Assembly: GCA_963825425.1 (NCBI GenBank) | Contig: CAWGTF010000011.1 | Coordinates: 124,001-188,000, forward strand | Length of the DNA: 64,000 nucleotides | DNA from: PALSA-607 sp963825425 | Lineage (GTDB): Bacteria > Actinomycetota > Actinomycetes > Acidothermales > Acidothermaceae | Direction of reading: 5' to 3' | In this document: positions 54,429-62,358 of the stretch, piece after piece | Layout: each line of letters starts with the position of its first letter | Numbering within the stretch: the first letter of the stretch is position 1 | Program-made: the position numbers and the translations under genes | The notes under the pieces: generated by a model | Databases searched by the model: none | What the model was told of the DNA's origin: nothing | Seen by the model: only the letters and a program-made list of their open reading frames with translations

Positions 54429-55133
54429 TTAGACGGCCGGCGCGAGCGGTCGTTGATCATCAGCGGGGTGCGATTCGCGCCCCGCTCGCAGGAATCGCCA
54501 CCAGGCCACGACCGCGATGACCGCGAGCAGGTACCACTGGACGACGTAGATCGCGTTCTGTAGGTGGAACTGCTTCGGCGCCCGATCGTGCGGGGGAGCG
54601 GACGGGACAGGTTGCAATGACAACGGGTCGGGTGGCGATTGCGCGGTTCGGATGAGGTAGCCGGACGGTAGGGCCGGCGGCGCGGCGGATTCGTTCCAAT
54701 ATGTGAGAACGTCACCGATCTCAATCCGTCCGGTCACCGATACGGGGGACGTCGGCGGCGTTGTAAGGGCAGCTCCGGTCGCACCGATCCAACCTCGGAC
54801 GACGAGCACTTCCGTCTTGTCCGCCGTCACAAGTGGGGTGACCACCCACGACACAGCCTGCCCACTGAGCGAGTGACCCGGCACGATTACTTGGCCTGCG
54901 GGGTCGTAGTCGCCGGTGACTGTGACCTGGCGTGCTACCGCCGTGGCGGGGATCGGTGTGCCCGCCGGAACCAATGTCTCCAAGGAAATTGCGGCAGGCT
55001 CGGCGGAGTAGCCGTCGACCGGCCGGTACGTCCGGTGCCATTGCCAGCGGCCGAGGAGGATGAAAGCGACCACAAGGATCAGCGCGACCACAGTCCACAG
55101 GGCTGAGGTCACCGCAGCCTGCCTGGTGCCCAT
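54429..55133 (-). CDS. SURF1 family cytochrome oxidase assembly protein
   Basis: A 234-residue protein with two end helices (LWTVVALILVVAFILLGRWQ and VVQWYLLAVIAVVAWWRFL). Family landmarks are LGRWQWHR near the first helix, VLVVRGWIG and QFHLQNAIYVVQWYLLAV. SURF1 helps insert heme a into subunit I. It is convergent with the TlpA-like gene and divergent from ctaB across 268 bp. Confidence 0.9.
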   Translation of the reverse strand: MGTRQAAVTSALWTVVALILVVAFILLGRWQWHRTYRPVDGYSAEPAAISLETLVPAGTPIPATAVARQVTVTGDYDPAGQVIVPGHSLSGQAVSWVVTPLVTADKTEVLVVRGWIGATGAALTTPPTSPVSVTGRIEIGDVLTYWNESAAPPALPSGYLIRTAQSPPDPLSLQPVPSAPPHDRAPKQFHLQNAIYVVQWYLLAVIAVVAWWRFLRAGRESHPADDQRPLAPAV

Positions 55134-55309
55134 GCGGCTCAGGGTAATGGCACGAATCGACGAGCCCGCGTGCTGTACGCCCTTGGCTCCTGACCGTTGC
55201 CAGCCGTCGCGTGTAGTCCTCGAACCTTACGAACACATGACGGCGGCTCGACGCCATCCTGAGAAAAACGTGATCAAAAATAGCCCCGCCGACTGGGTGC
55301 GTTGCCGTC

Positions 55310-55331
55310 CGGGACGTCCTAGAGTGTCCCG
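55310..55331. promoter_or_regulatory. Inverted repeat CGGGAC-N10-GTCCCG between SURF1 and ctaB
   Basis: CGGGAC (55310-55315) and GTCCCG (55326-55331) are perfect 6-bp arms in the middle of the 268-bp divergent region (55134-55401), which has no other gene. It could be an operator for both directions. A second hairpin, GCTGG/CCAGC, lies near 55368-55384. Confidence 0.35.
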
Positions 55332-55401
55332 CACGCCGGGTGATCTTGGCATACAGCAACCCGGGCAGCTGGCTTTCACCAGCCGAGAAAGGTGGGAATG
55401 C

Positions 55402-56325
55402 GTGGCCGCGGTTTCCGCCGTCGCGTCTCCGGTCTGGCGATCACGCCTGACCGTCGCCAGGGACTACTTCGCGCTCACCAAGCCCCGCATCATTGAGTTG
55501 TTGATTGTCACAACCGTGCCAGCGCTCGTGCTTGCTGCTCGGGGTGTCCCCTCCTTCCGGGTGTTCAGCGCGACCTTGGTGTGTGGGGCGCTCGCTGCGG
55601 GCTCCGCGAACGCACTCAACTGCTACCTCGACCGCGATATCGATGCGCTCATGCACAGGACGGAACGTCGCCCGCTGTCGCGCGGTTCAATCAGCCCGAC
55701 GGGTGCTCTGGCGTTCGGTCTCACGCTCGGCGTGGTGGCCGTGGCCGGACTCGCGCTCGCGACCAATCTGCTGGCGGCGGGCTTGACGGCAGCCGCCATC
55801 GCGTTTTATGTGCTGGTCTATACGGCCCTGCTGAAGAGGCGGACGTCGCAGAACATCGTCTGGGGCGGGGCGGCCGGCTGCATGCCGGTCCTCATCGGCT
55901 GGGCGGCCGTAACCGGCTCGCTGGCCTGGACCCCCGTCGTCCTCTTCGGTGTCGTTTTCCTTTGGACGCCGCCGCACTTCTGGGCGCTCGCGTTCCGCTT
56001 CCGCAAGGACTACGAGGCTGCGAGCGTGCCCATGCTGCCGGTGGTGGCAAGCGCCCCGGTCGTTGCCAGGCAGATCGTGCTCTACACCTGGGCGATGGTC
56101 GCGACATCGCTGCTGCTCTTCCCCGTGGCGCACCTGAGTGTGGCGTTCCTCGCGGTGGCGGTAGCACTCGGCGCGGTATTCATCCGGGAAGCCCACGCGC
56201 TGCGAACTCGGGTCGCTGCGGGCAATGACCCCAAACCGTTGCGACTGTTCCACTGGTCGATCACGTACTTGAGCTTGCTCTGTATCGCCGCGTCGCTCGA
56301 TGTGCTGGTGAGGTCGTGGCTGTGA
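55402..56325 (+). CDS. ctaB: Protoheme IX farnesyltransferase (heme O synthase)
   Basis: A 307-residue UbiA-type prenyltransferase with about nine helices. The first Asp-rich motif is NCYLDRDIDALMHRT and the second YEAASVPMLP; YFALTKPRIIELLIVTTVP is the N-terminal signature. It makes heme O from heme B for heme-copper oxidases. GTG 55402 with AAAGGTGGG upstream; an out-of-frame ATG lies 3 bp before. It opens the oxidase operon, 40 bp before the cupredoxin gene. The heme A synthase (CtaA) partner is not in the window. Confidence 0.93.
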   Translation: MAAVSAVASPVWRSRLTVARDYFALTKPRIIELLIVTTVPALVLAARGVPSFRVFSATLVCGALAAGSANALNCYLDRDIDALMHRTERRPLSRGSISPTGALAFGLTLGVVAVAGLALATNLLAAGLTAAAIAFYVLVYTALLKRRTSQNIVWGGAAGCMPVLIGWAAVTGSLAWTPVVLFGVVFLWTPPHFWALAFRFRKDYEAASVPMLPVVASAPVVARQIVLYTWAMVATSLLLFPVAHLSVAFLAVAVALGAVFIREAHALRTRVAAGNDPKPLRLFHWSITYLSLLCIAASLDVLVRSWL

Positions 56326-56365
56326 CTCACGTGATTTGCGCGCTCCCGCCGACAGGAGGGTCGAG

Positions 56366-57037
56366 ATGACCAGACCCATGCGCACGACCGCTGTTGGGGT
56401 CGTCTTCGCCGTCTTCGTGGCGGGGGTGGCCATGTTGTTCTTGTACTTTCTCCACTACCCGCCCACCGTCGCTGCGGCGGCGACCGGTTCTGCGGGCGAA
56501 GAGTCAATCCACCTGCAAACCGTCCCCGCGCTGGGTTACGGGCCACACCCGACGTATGTGTCGTACCTGGCAGACATCAACGGCAAGTGGGTGCACACGA
56601 CGATGTTCGAGCTGAAGGCGAACACGCTCGTGCACTTCACCATTGATCAGTACGACACCGGCAGCACGCTGCGGAACTCGTTCATGGATCAGGTGCAGGG
56701 TACGGTCGGCGGTACCGAAATCCTCAACGGTGGATCGCCGGTGCGGATCATCAACGACAACACCGACAACGGCATCGGCCACACTTTCTCCGTCCCGACG
56801 CTCGGTATCTCGGTGCCGATGCCGGGTATTCCGTCGGCAGAAACCAACGTCTGCAGCGTGGCGCCCTGTGATTCGTCGTTCGCTCACAACACGATCCAGT
56901 TCACGATCAAGACCCCGGTCGCCGGGATCTACCCGTGGCAGTGCTTCGTGCCCTGCGGCCTCGGCTGGCCCTACGGAAACGGCGGCGGGATGTCCACGCT
57001 CGGGTACATGAGCGGCTTCCTGAAGGTCGTGGCCTGA
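56366..57037 (+). CDS. Membrane-anchored cupredoxin-like protein
   Basis: A 223-residue protein with one N-terminal helix (GVVFAVFVAGVAMLFLYFL) and an outer beta-sandwich. Likely copper ligands are the His in GIGHTFSVP and the cluster WQCFVPCGLGWP...GGGMSTLGYMSG, a C-x3-C-later-Met pattern close to CuA but lacking its His. Start ATG 56366 follows AGGAGGG; the stop overlaps coxB (TGATG). Similar cupredoxins accompany oxidases in some actinobacterial and chloroflexal loci and may donate electrons in place of cytochrome c. That role is inferred. Confidence 0.7.
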   Translation: MTRPMRTTAVGVVFAVFVAGVAMLFLYFLHYPPTVAAAATGSAGEESIHLQTVPALGYGPHPTYVSYLADINGKWVHTTMFELKANTLVHFTIDQYDTGSTLRNSFMDQVQGTVGGTEILNGGSPVRIINDNTDNGIGHTFSVPTLGISVPMPGIPSAETNVCSVAPCDSSFAHNTIQFTIKTPVAGIYPWQCFVPCGLGWPYGNGGGMSTLGYMSGFLKVVA

Positions 57038-58014
57038 TGACGCAGCCGGCAGGATCAGAGCCGAGTCGCGCGCCCCGAGCGGACCGACCGGCAGCACATG
57101 CTGCGCATCGGCGTCATCTGGGTCGTGCTCTCGGTGATCGGGATGGTGCTGGTCTACTTCGTGTGGGGCCCGCACATGCCGCCGGGCAAGGATTCGAACG
57201 CGGCGCGCGTCCAGCAGTACGACAATCGGATTCTGGGCACTGTCGCGGTTCCGGTCTTCGTCTTCGTCTGGGTCTACCTGGGCTACGTGCTCACGAACTG
57301 GCGGGTGAAGTCGAGTACTCCCGTCGATGACGTTGGCGACGGCCCGCCGCTGAAAGGCCACCGCGGTTTCCAGGCGGTGTGGCTCGGCGTCACCTCGGTG
57401 ACAGTGCTCTCGCTCTTCGTGTTCGGGACTGTTGAACTAGACACCAATGCCGGTGCCGGGACAGGTTCGGGGCAGGTCCCGATCTTCACGCCGACGGGGT
57501 ACAACACCGACGCGACCAAGACCAAGCTCCTCGTCGTCCAGGTGATCGGGCAACAGTGGCGATGGACGTTCCGCTACCCGCAATACGGCGGCCTCGAAAC
57601 AGCGCAGATGGTCGTCCCTGCCGGTCAGGAGGTTCAGTACAGCGTGACCTCCCTCGACGTCATTCACTCGTTCTGGGCGGTGAACCTCGGCGTCAAGGCG
57701 GACGCGAACCCTGGTGTGAACAACGTGGCGTTTGCGACCGCCGACAAGATCGGCTCGGTCAACATCCGGTGCGACGAACTTGTGCGGTCTCTGGCACGGC
57801 GCGATGGTGACCAGCGGGCAGGTGGTGAGTCCGGCCGACTTCAAGACGTGGGTGACGAACGCGCAAGCGACGTACTAAGCAACTGATTCCGTTCCTGCCG
57901 CCGTACGCGGACATCTACCTGCCGCAGTCGGACGGCGGCTACTACGACCCAGGCCAGGATCCGCTTCCGAGCGGACCGCCGCCTGGCCCCGCCTCCCCCA
58001 GCGCGATTCCGTAG
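57037..58014 (+). CDS. coxB: Cytochrome c oxidase subunit II (frame-broken)
   Basis: Three hydrophobic segments (IGVIWVVLSVIGMVLVYFVW, TVAVPVFVFVWVYLGYVL, GVTSVTVLSLFVFGTV) precede the CuA domain. VIGQQWRWTFRYPQYGG and LDVIHSFWAVNLGVKAD are standard. The CuA ligands C-NEL-C-GLW-H-GA-M appear only after correcting a frame change near 57778. Other changes are near 57090 and 57878; the last restores a Pro-rich tail ending at 58014 (otherwise the stop is TAA near 57879). The ATG at 57037 overlaps the cupredoxin stop. No cytochrome c domain is attached. Confidence 0.88.
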
Positions 58015-58028
58015 GAGGGCCGCGACTC

Positions 58029-59999
58029 ATGGCAATGGACACGACGGCGCCTCCAGCGGTCGATAGGGCAGGTAATCCGGGCGGGCCACCCGCGGCGCGC
58101 GCGACGCGGCCGTGGTGGCTCGGCCCGAACCTGCTGCTACGCGTTCGTCGGTGCAGCTGCCGGCTACGCGATCGGGCACATGGTCGGCAACTGGATCGCG
58201 CACACCTATCAGCAGGTGCAGGGCGAGGGTGACAACAATCACGCGCTCGTGCTCGGCTACCTGTTCGCCACGTTCGGCTGGCTCGCCGGCATCGGCGCGC
58301 TGAACTACCCCTTCCAGAAACTGTTCGGCTACGCGCCGGCGACCGAAGCCGAAGGCGCACACGAGCGCAAGCCGACCCTGCGGTCGTATTTCAGCTACAC
58401 CCTCGACCACAAGGTCGTCGGCGTGCAGTACCTGTTCGGGATGCTCATGTACTTCTTCGTCGCCGGCCTGTTCGCGATGGCGATCCGCTCAGAGCTGCTG
58501 TCGCCCACGCGCCACATACTCGCGCCGGGGACCTACCTCGAGGTCGTCGGCGAGCACGGCACGATGATGATGATGATGATGACGTCGGTCATCCTCGGCC
58601 CGTTCGGCAACTACCTCGTCCCGTTGATGATCGGGTCACGCCGCATGGCGTATCCGCGTCTTGAGGCGCTGTCGTTTTGGATCACTCCCGCCGCGTTCAT
58701 CGTCTTGCTGTCGGGCATCATCGTCGGCGGCTTCCCGACCGGCTGGACCGGATACGCGCCATTGTCGATCGAAGCAGGTCAGGGCCAAGACGCCTATCTC
58801 GTCGCCTTCGGGTTGATGGCGTTCTCGATGATCGTCGGTGGTTTCAACATCATCTGCACCGTCATCAACTACCGAGCGCCGGGCATGACCTGGACCCGCG
58901 TGCCGATCTTTGTCTGGTCGATGCTCGTGACGGCGATGCTGATGGTGCTCGCGGCGCCCGTGTTGGTCGCTGGCGACCTACATGTCGTTGATGGATCGGA
59001 CAGTGCAGACGGCGCTCTTTGACGCGCAGCACGGCGGCAGTTCGTACCTGTGGGAGAACTTGTTCTGGTTCTTCGGGCACCCCGAGGTCTACATCCTCGC
59101 GCTTCCCGGCTTCGGCATCGCCTTGGAGTTGCTCACGGTTTTCGCGCGCAAGCCCGCTGTTCGGCTACCGAACTGCGGTCGCCGGCATGGTCGGCGTCGG
59201 CACGCTGTCATTCTTCGTCTGGCAGCATCACCTGTTCGACAGCGGCATGAACCCCGACATGCGGCCGGTGGTGATGCTCACCACCGAGCTGATCTCGATC
59301 CCGACGGGCATCATCTACCTCGTCGCGATCGGCACGTTGTGGCGTGCGCGATTACGGCTGGCCGTCCCGATTCTGTTCGTGCTTGGGGCGCTCTTCAACT
59401 TCTTGATCGGTGGTATCTCCGGCGTGTTCTTGTCCGACGTGCCGACCGACGCCGTTGCGCACGGCAGCTTCTTCGTGATGGCGCACTTCCACTACACGAT
59501 CATGGGTTCGCTGCTCTTCGCCTTCTTTGGCGGCATCTACTACTGGCTGCCGAAGATGACCGGTCGCCAACTCAATCAAAAGCTCGGCAAGATTCATTTC
59601 TGGATGCTGTTCGTCTTCTTCAACTCCACGTTCTTGCCGCTGTTCGCCATCGGCGAGCTGGGCATGCCGCGCCGCGTCTTCGAGTACGAGAAGGCGTTGC
59701 AGGGTCTTAACGACTGGGTGTCGATCTCGGCCTACCTCATCGGCCTGTCGATGCTGGTCTTCGTTTACAACTTCGTGAAGACGATGTTCATCGACCCGCG
59801 TCCGACCGAGCCGGTCGGCAACCCGTGGGGTTCGCGCGGCCTCGAGTGGATGACCTCCACTCCGCCGGTCGCGTACAACTTCGCGCACGTGCCAACCGTC
59901 GTGTCGAGCCCGTACGAATACGGCACCGGCGCCGGACCGATGGCCTATATCGGCGCCGCGCCACCCGGCGTCCCGACTCAGCATGAAGAGGTGAACTGA
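58029..59999 (+). CDS. coxA: Cytochrome c oxidase subunit I with N-terminal two-helix extension (frame-broken)
   Basis: About 656 residues. After an extension with two extra helices (FVGAAAGYAIGHMVGNWIAH and VLGYLFATFGWLAGIGAL), the canonical core starts SYTLDHKVVGVQYLFG. The heme a ligand is in VGEHGTMMMMM, the crosslinked His-Tyr and proton Glu in GHPEVYILALPG (A1-type), CuB ligands in VWQHHLFDSG, and heme a/a3 ligands in MAHFHYTIMGS. Frame changes are near 58136, 58968 and 59150. It starts 14 bp after coxB. The longer N-terminus is unlike the usual actinobacterial CtaD. Confidence 0.92.
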
Positions 60000-60023
60000 C
60001 GTGACGACACTGCCGGAGGTGCG

Positions 60024-60677
60024 ATGGCGCCAGGCGAGGCTGAGGCTCGCGCGCGAGATCTCAGTCTTGAGCGGACGTCGATTCGCGGCGCGTACTGGAC
60101 AGGCTCGCGGCTGTTCGTGGCGCTGTCAGCGATGCTCTTCGGGTCTGCTGTCTTTGCCTACTTCTACCTGCACTCCCTCGACAACGACGCGTTGTGGCGC
60201 GCACCTGGGCAGCGACCGTCGGACTTCATCAGCATCCCGGTGCTCGCGATGGTGCTTGTGGGTGCGGCACTGTTCTGGTTCTACACGTGGTCGTGGCAAG
60301 CTGGTCGCGCGCGAACGAACTCCGCCGACTGGCGGGTCGCCTGCGGTGTCGCCACGGCCCTCTTCCTCGCTGCCGGCATCTTGCAGTTCGCGGGCATGAC
60401 CGGCCTCGGTTGGGCGCCGGGCTCGTCGGGCTACGCGTCGGTGTACGTCGCGACCATGCCACTGTTCGGGATCTACTGCGTCGTCACCGCCTACTGGCTC
60501 GAGACGCTGCTGGCCCGATCGCTGCGCGTGAAATGGGTGCTGTCGCCCGAGGGTCCGAACCGTGACGATCGCATCCAGGTTGCGTTCGCCGGCTCGGCTC
60601 TTGGTGCGAAGGCGTTCGTCGTCTTCGTCGCGGTGGTCGCTATCGTGCTCTTCATCCTCTTCTCCGTGCTGAACTGA
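60024..60677 (+). CDS. coxC: Cytochrome c oxidase subunit III-like protein
   Basis: A 217-residue protein with five helices. RLFVALSAMLFGSAVFAYFY is the first conserved helix, FISIPVLAMVLVGAALFWF and GIYCVVTAYWLETLLARSLR follow. ATG 60024 has a GGAGG at 60014; a GTG at 60001 is in another frame. Sequence conservation is lower than for subunits I and II, but position, topology and length fit. Residues that bind lipid in mitochondrial subunit III are not all evident. Confidence 0.8.
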   Translation: MAPGEAEARARDLSLERTSIRGAYWTGSRLFVALSAMLFGSAVFAYFYLHSLDNDALWRAPGQRPSDFISIPVLAMVLVGAALFWFYTWSWQAGRARTNSADWRVACGVATALFLAAGILQFAGMTGLGWAPGSSGYASVYVATMPLFGIYCVVTAYWLETLLARSLRVKWVLSPEGPNRDDRIQVAFAGSALGAKAFVVFVAVVAIVLFILFSVLN

Positions 60678-60686
60678 GAGGCCGCG

Positions 60687-60786
60687 ATGCACACCAGCCA
60701 GTTCATGACGTGGTTCTTCCCGGTCGCGATGTTCGCTGCCGCGGTGCTGTGGGGCTTCTTCCAGCGCCGCGGGAAAGGTCGCCTAG
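60687..60786 (+). CDS. Small single-helix oxidase-operon peptide (frame uncertain)
   Basis: From ATG 60687 one helix is encoded (MTWFFPVAMFAAAVLWGFFQ) followed by RRG and a basic end. In the given frame there is no nearby stop; a one-base shift gives TAG at 60784-60786 and a 33-residue peptide, the size of CcoQ-like or subunit-IV-like accessory peptides. It starts 9 bp after coxC. Only the helix and position support it. Confidence 0.5.
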
Positions 60787-60797
60787 CCGTCGGTCTG

Positions 60798-61465
60798 TCA
60801 GCCGACCAGCACGCTCGCCCGCACCTGGTCGAGACCGAAGTCGACGGGCGGCGTTACGAGGGTGTCGGCCGCGCGGTTGAACGCCGCTTGTGCGTTCGCG
60901 CCCGCCGCACTTATCTGCGCGAGCCGGGCTTTCACGTCAGCCAGCGTCGCCGGGTCGCCGGGCGACGACATCAAGTGCTCGATGTCTTGGGCGACGTCGA
61001 CCGCGGTCGGGAAGCACCAGATGTACAGCTGCTGCGCAGCTGCGCCGAGGCCGTAATTTGCCAGCGACGAAGGGGGTTGCAGCGTTCCGAGGTCGTCGAT
61101 GCGGCTGTTTCCCATCGGCGTGCAGTCGAGCGCGGTCTGGCTCGCGATTGCCTTGGCCGTTTGTCGATCGCGCACGACGCCGGCGGTGATCTGGTTGTAC
61201 GCGCTCAGCGTCTCTTCGACCTCGACGCTGCACGACTGCACGTCGCCTCTGACCTGGGTGGCGTATTGCGCGAAGTCGGACCGCAGCTGGCCGGCGGTCG
61301 CCCGGTGCGGCCAGTCGACGAACGGCGACGAGAGCCGAGCACGATGACTACGGCGCCGGCGATGCTGATCTTCCGGTGGCCCAGAATCCAGACCACCCAC
61401 GGCTGCGCGAGCGTTGGCGTCGACGGCTGCGTCGGCGTTTGCGTCGGAGTCGTGGCGTCCGTCAT
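60798..61465 (-). CDS. Single-pass membrane protein of unknown function (frame-broken)
   Basis: About 222 residues. The Thr/Pro-rich N-terminus (TDATTPTQTPTQPSTPT) is followed by one helix (RKISIAGAVVIVLG), then a mostly helical outer domain with three Cys (VQSCSVEVEE, ALDCTPMGN, YIWCFPTAVD). The frame changes near 61335, just after the helix. It is not similar to any family I recognise. It is convergent with the oxidase operon and in line with the YcnI gene (46 bp), so an envelope or copper-linked role is possible. Confidence 0.6.
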
Positions 61466-61511
61466 CGCACGAACACTACAACCAGGGCGCGCTGCGATGC
61501 TCGATCATGGT

Positions 61512-62253
61512 CTAGGGCGACAGCGGATTCACCGTTGGGCGCCGCCGTGCGACGACAAGGCCGACCGTCCCGATCGCTACTCCGACGAGTCCGACGATCA
61601 GCGCGACGACGCTGAGGATGTTGTTCTTGCTGCTTCCCGAGGCGGTCGAGCCGCCACTGGCACGGGGTTGTTCGCTCGCCGCGATGGACGACGAGGGTTC
61701 GGCTGAGGAGCGCGGTGTCCACCCGCGCCGCCCGTCAGCTGAAGGATCGGCGTCGGATGATCGGGGCTCGGAGTCGCAGTGGTGACTGGGTCGATCCAGC
61801 GAACGACGGTGCCGTCGGCATAGGTTTGCAAGCGCTTTGAAGGCCACCTGATCGGTGTCGCTCGGCAGCGTTTGGGCGAGCACGTGGAACTCCATGAAGT
61901 GCCCTACAGCGATCGGGCCACCGCTCCACGTCACCTCGCTCACGTAGCTACTGATCGTTCCGTCGTCGGTGGTGACCGGCGGATTCAGCGCTGAGGTCAC
62001 GATCGTGTCCGTCCAGCCAGGTACGGACTCAGGGTCGATTCCGAGGATCGGGTGATCGCTGGGGAAGAAGATCTGCACCTTTACTGTCCCGGCGGTGGCC
62101 TCTTCGTTCGGGACTCGGAAACCGAGTGTGATCTCACCGCCCTTGGGCGCGCTATCGGGGTCAACCGTGACGTGCGCGAATGCGGGCAGGGCGCGTACTC
62201 ATCAGCATCGTCACGCTGGCGACGACGAGAATGAGTGTCCTACGAAGCAGCAT
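61512..62253 (-). CDS. ycnI: YcnI-like (DUF1775) copper-binding membrane protein (frame-broken)
   Basis: The signal peptide (RRTLILVVASVTMLMST) ends at a site that would leave His as residue 1 of the mature protein (AFA then HVTVDPDSAPKGG). That His, with a nearby Glu, is the copper brace in characterised YcnI. VQIFFPSDHPILGIDPESVP, VTWSGGPIAVGHFMEFHVLA and VVRWIDPVTTATPSPDHPTP complete the DUF1775 domain. A Ser/Gly/Pro linker and a C-terminal helix (ILSVVALIVGLVGVAIGTVG) follow. Frame changes near 62195, 61820 and 61725. Divergent from the CopC-CopD fusion, as in known copper loci. Confidence 0.82.
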
Positions 62254-62358
62254 GGGGTGCCTTTCGGGAGCCGGGTCGAGCAGGTAGTCGCTGAACGTGG
62301 TGCATTAGTTCCGCGTGACCGGGAACCAGCACGGCTGCGAAGACGACCATCTGGTGAC

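Noticed and set aside
60001..60399. Separate gene starting GTG 60001
   Set aside because: The frame loses membrane character and overlaps subunit III, which has its own GGAGG and ATG at 60024.
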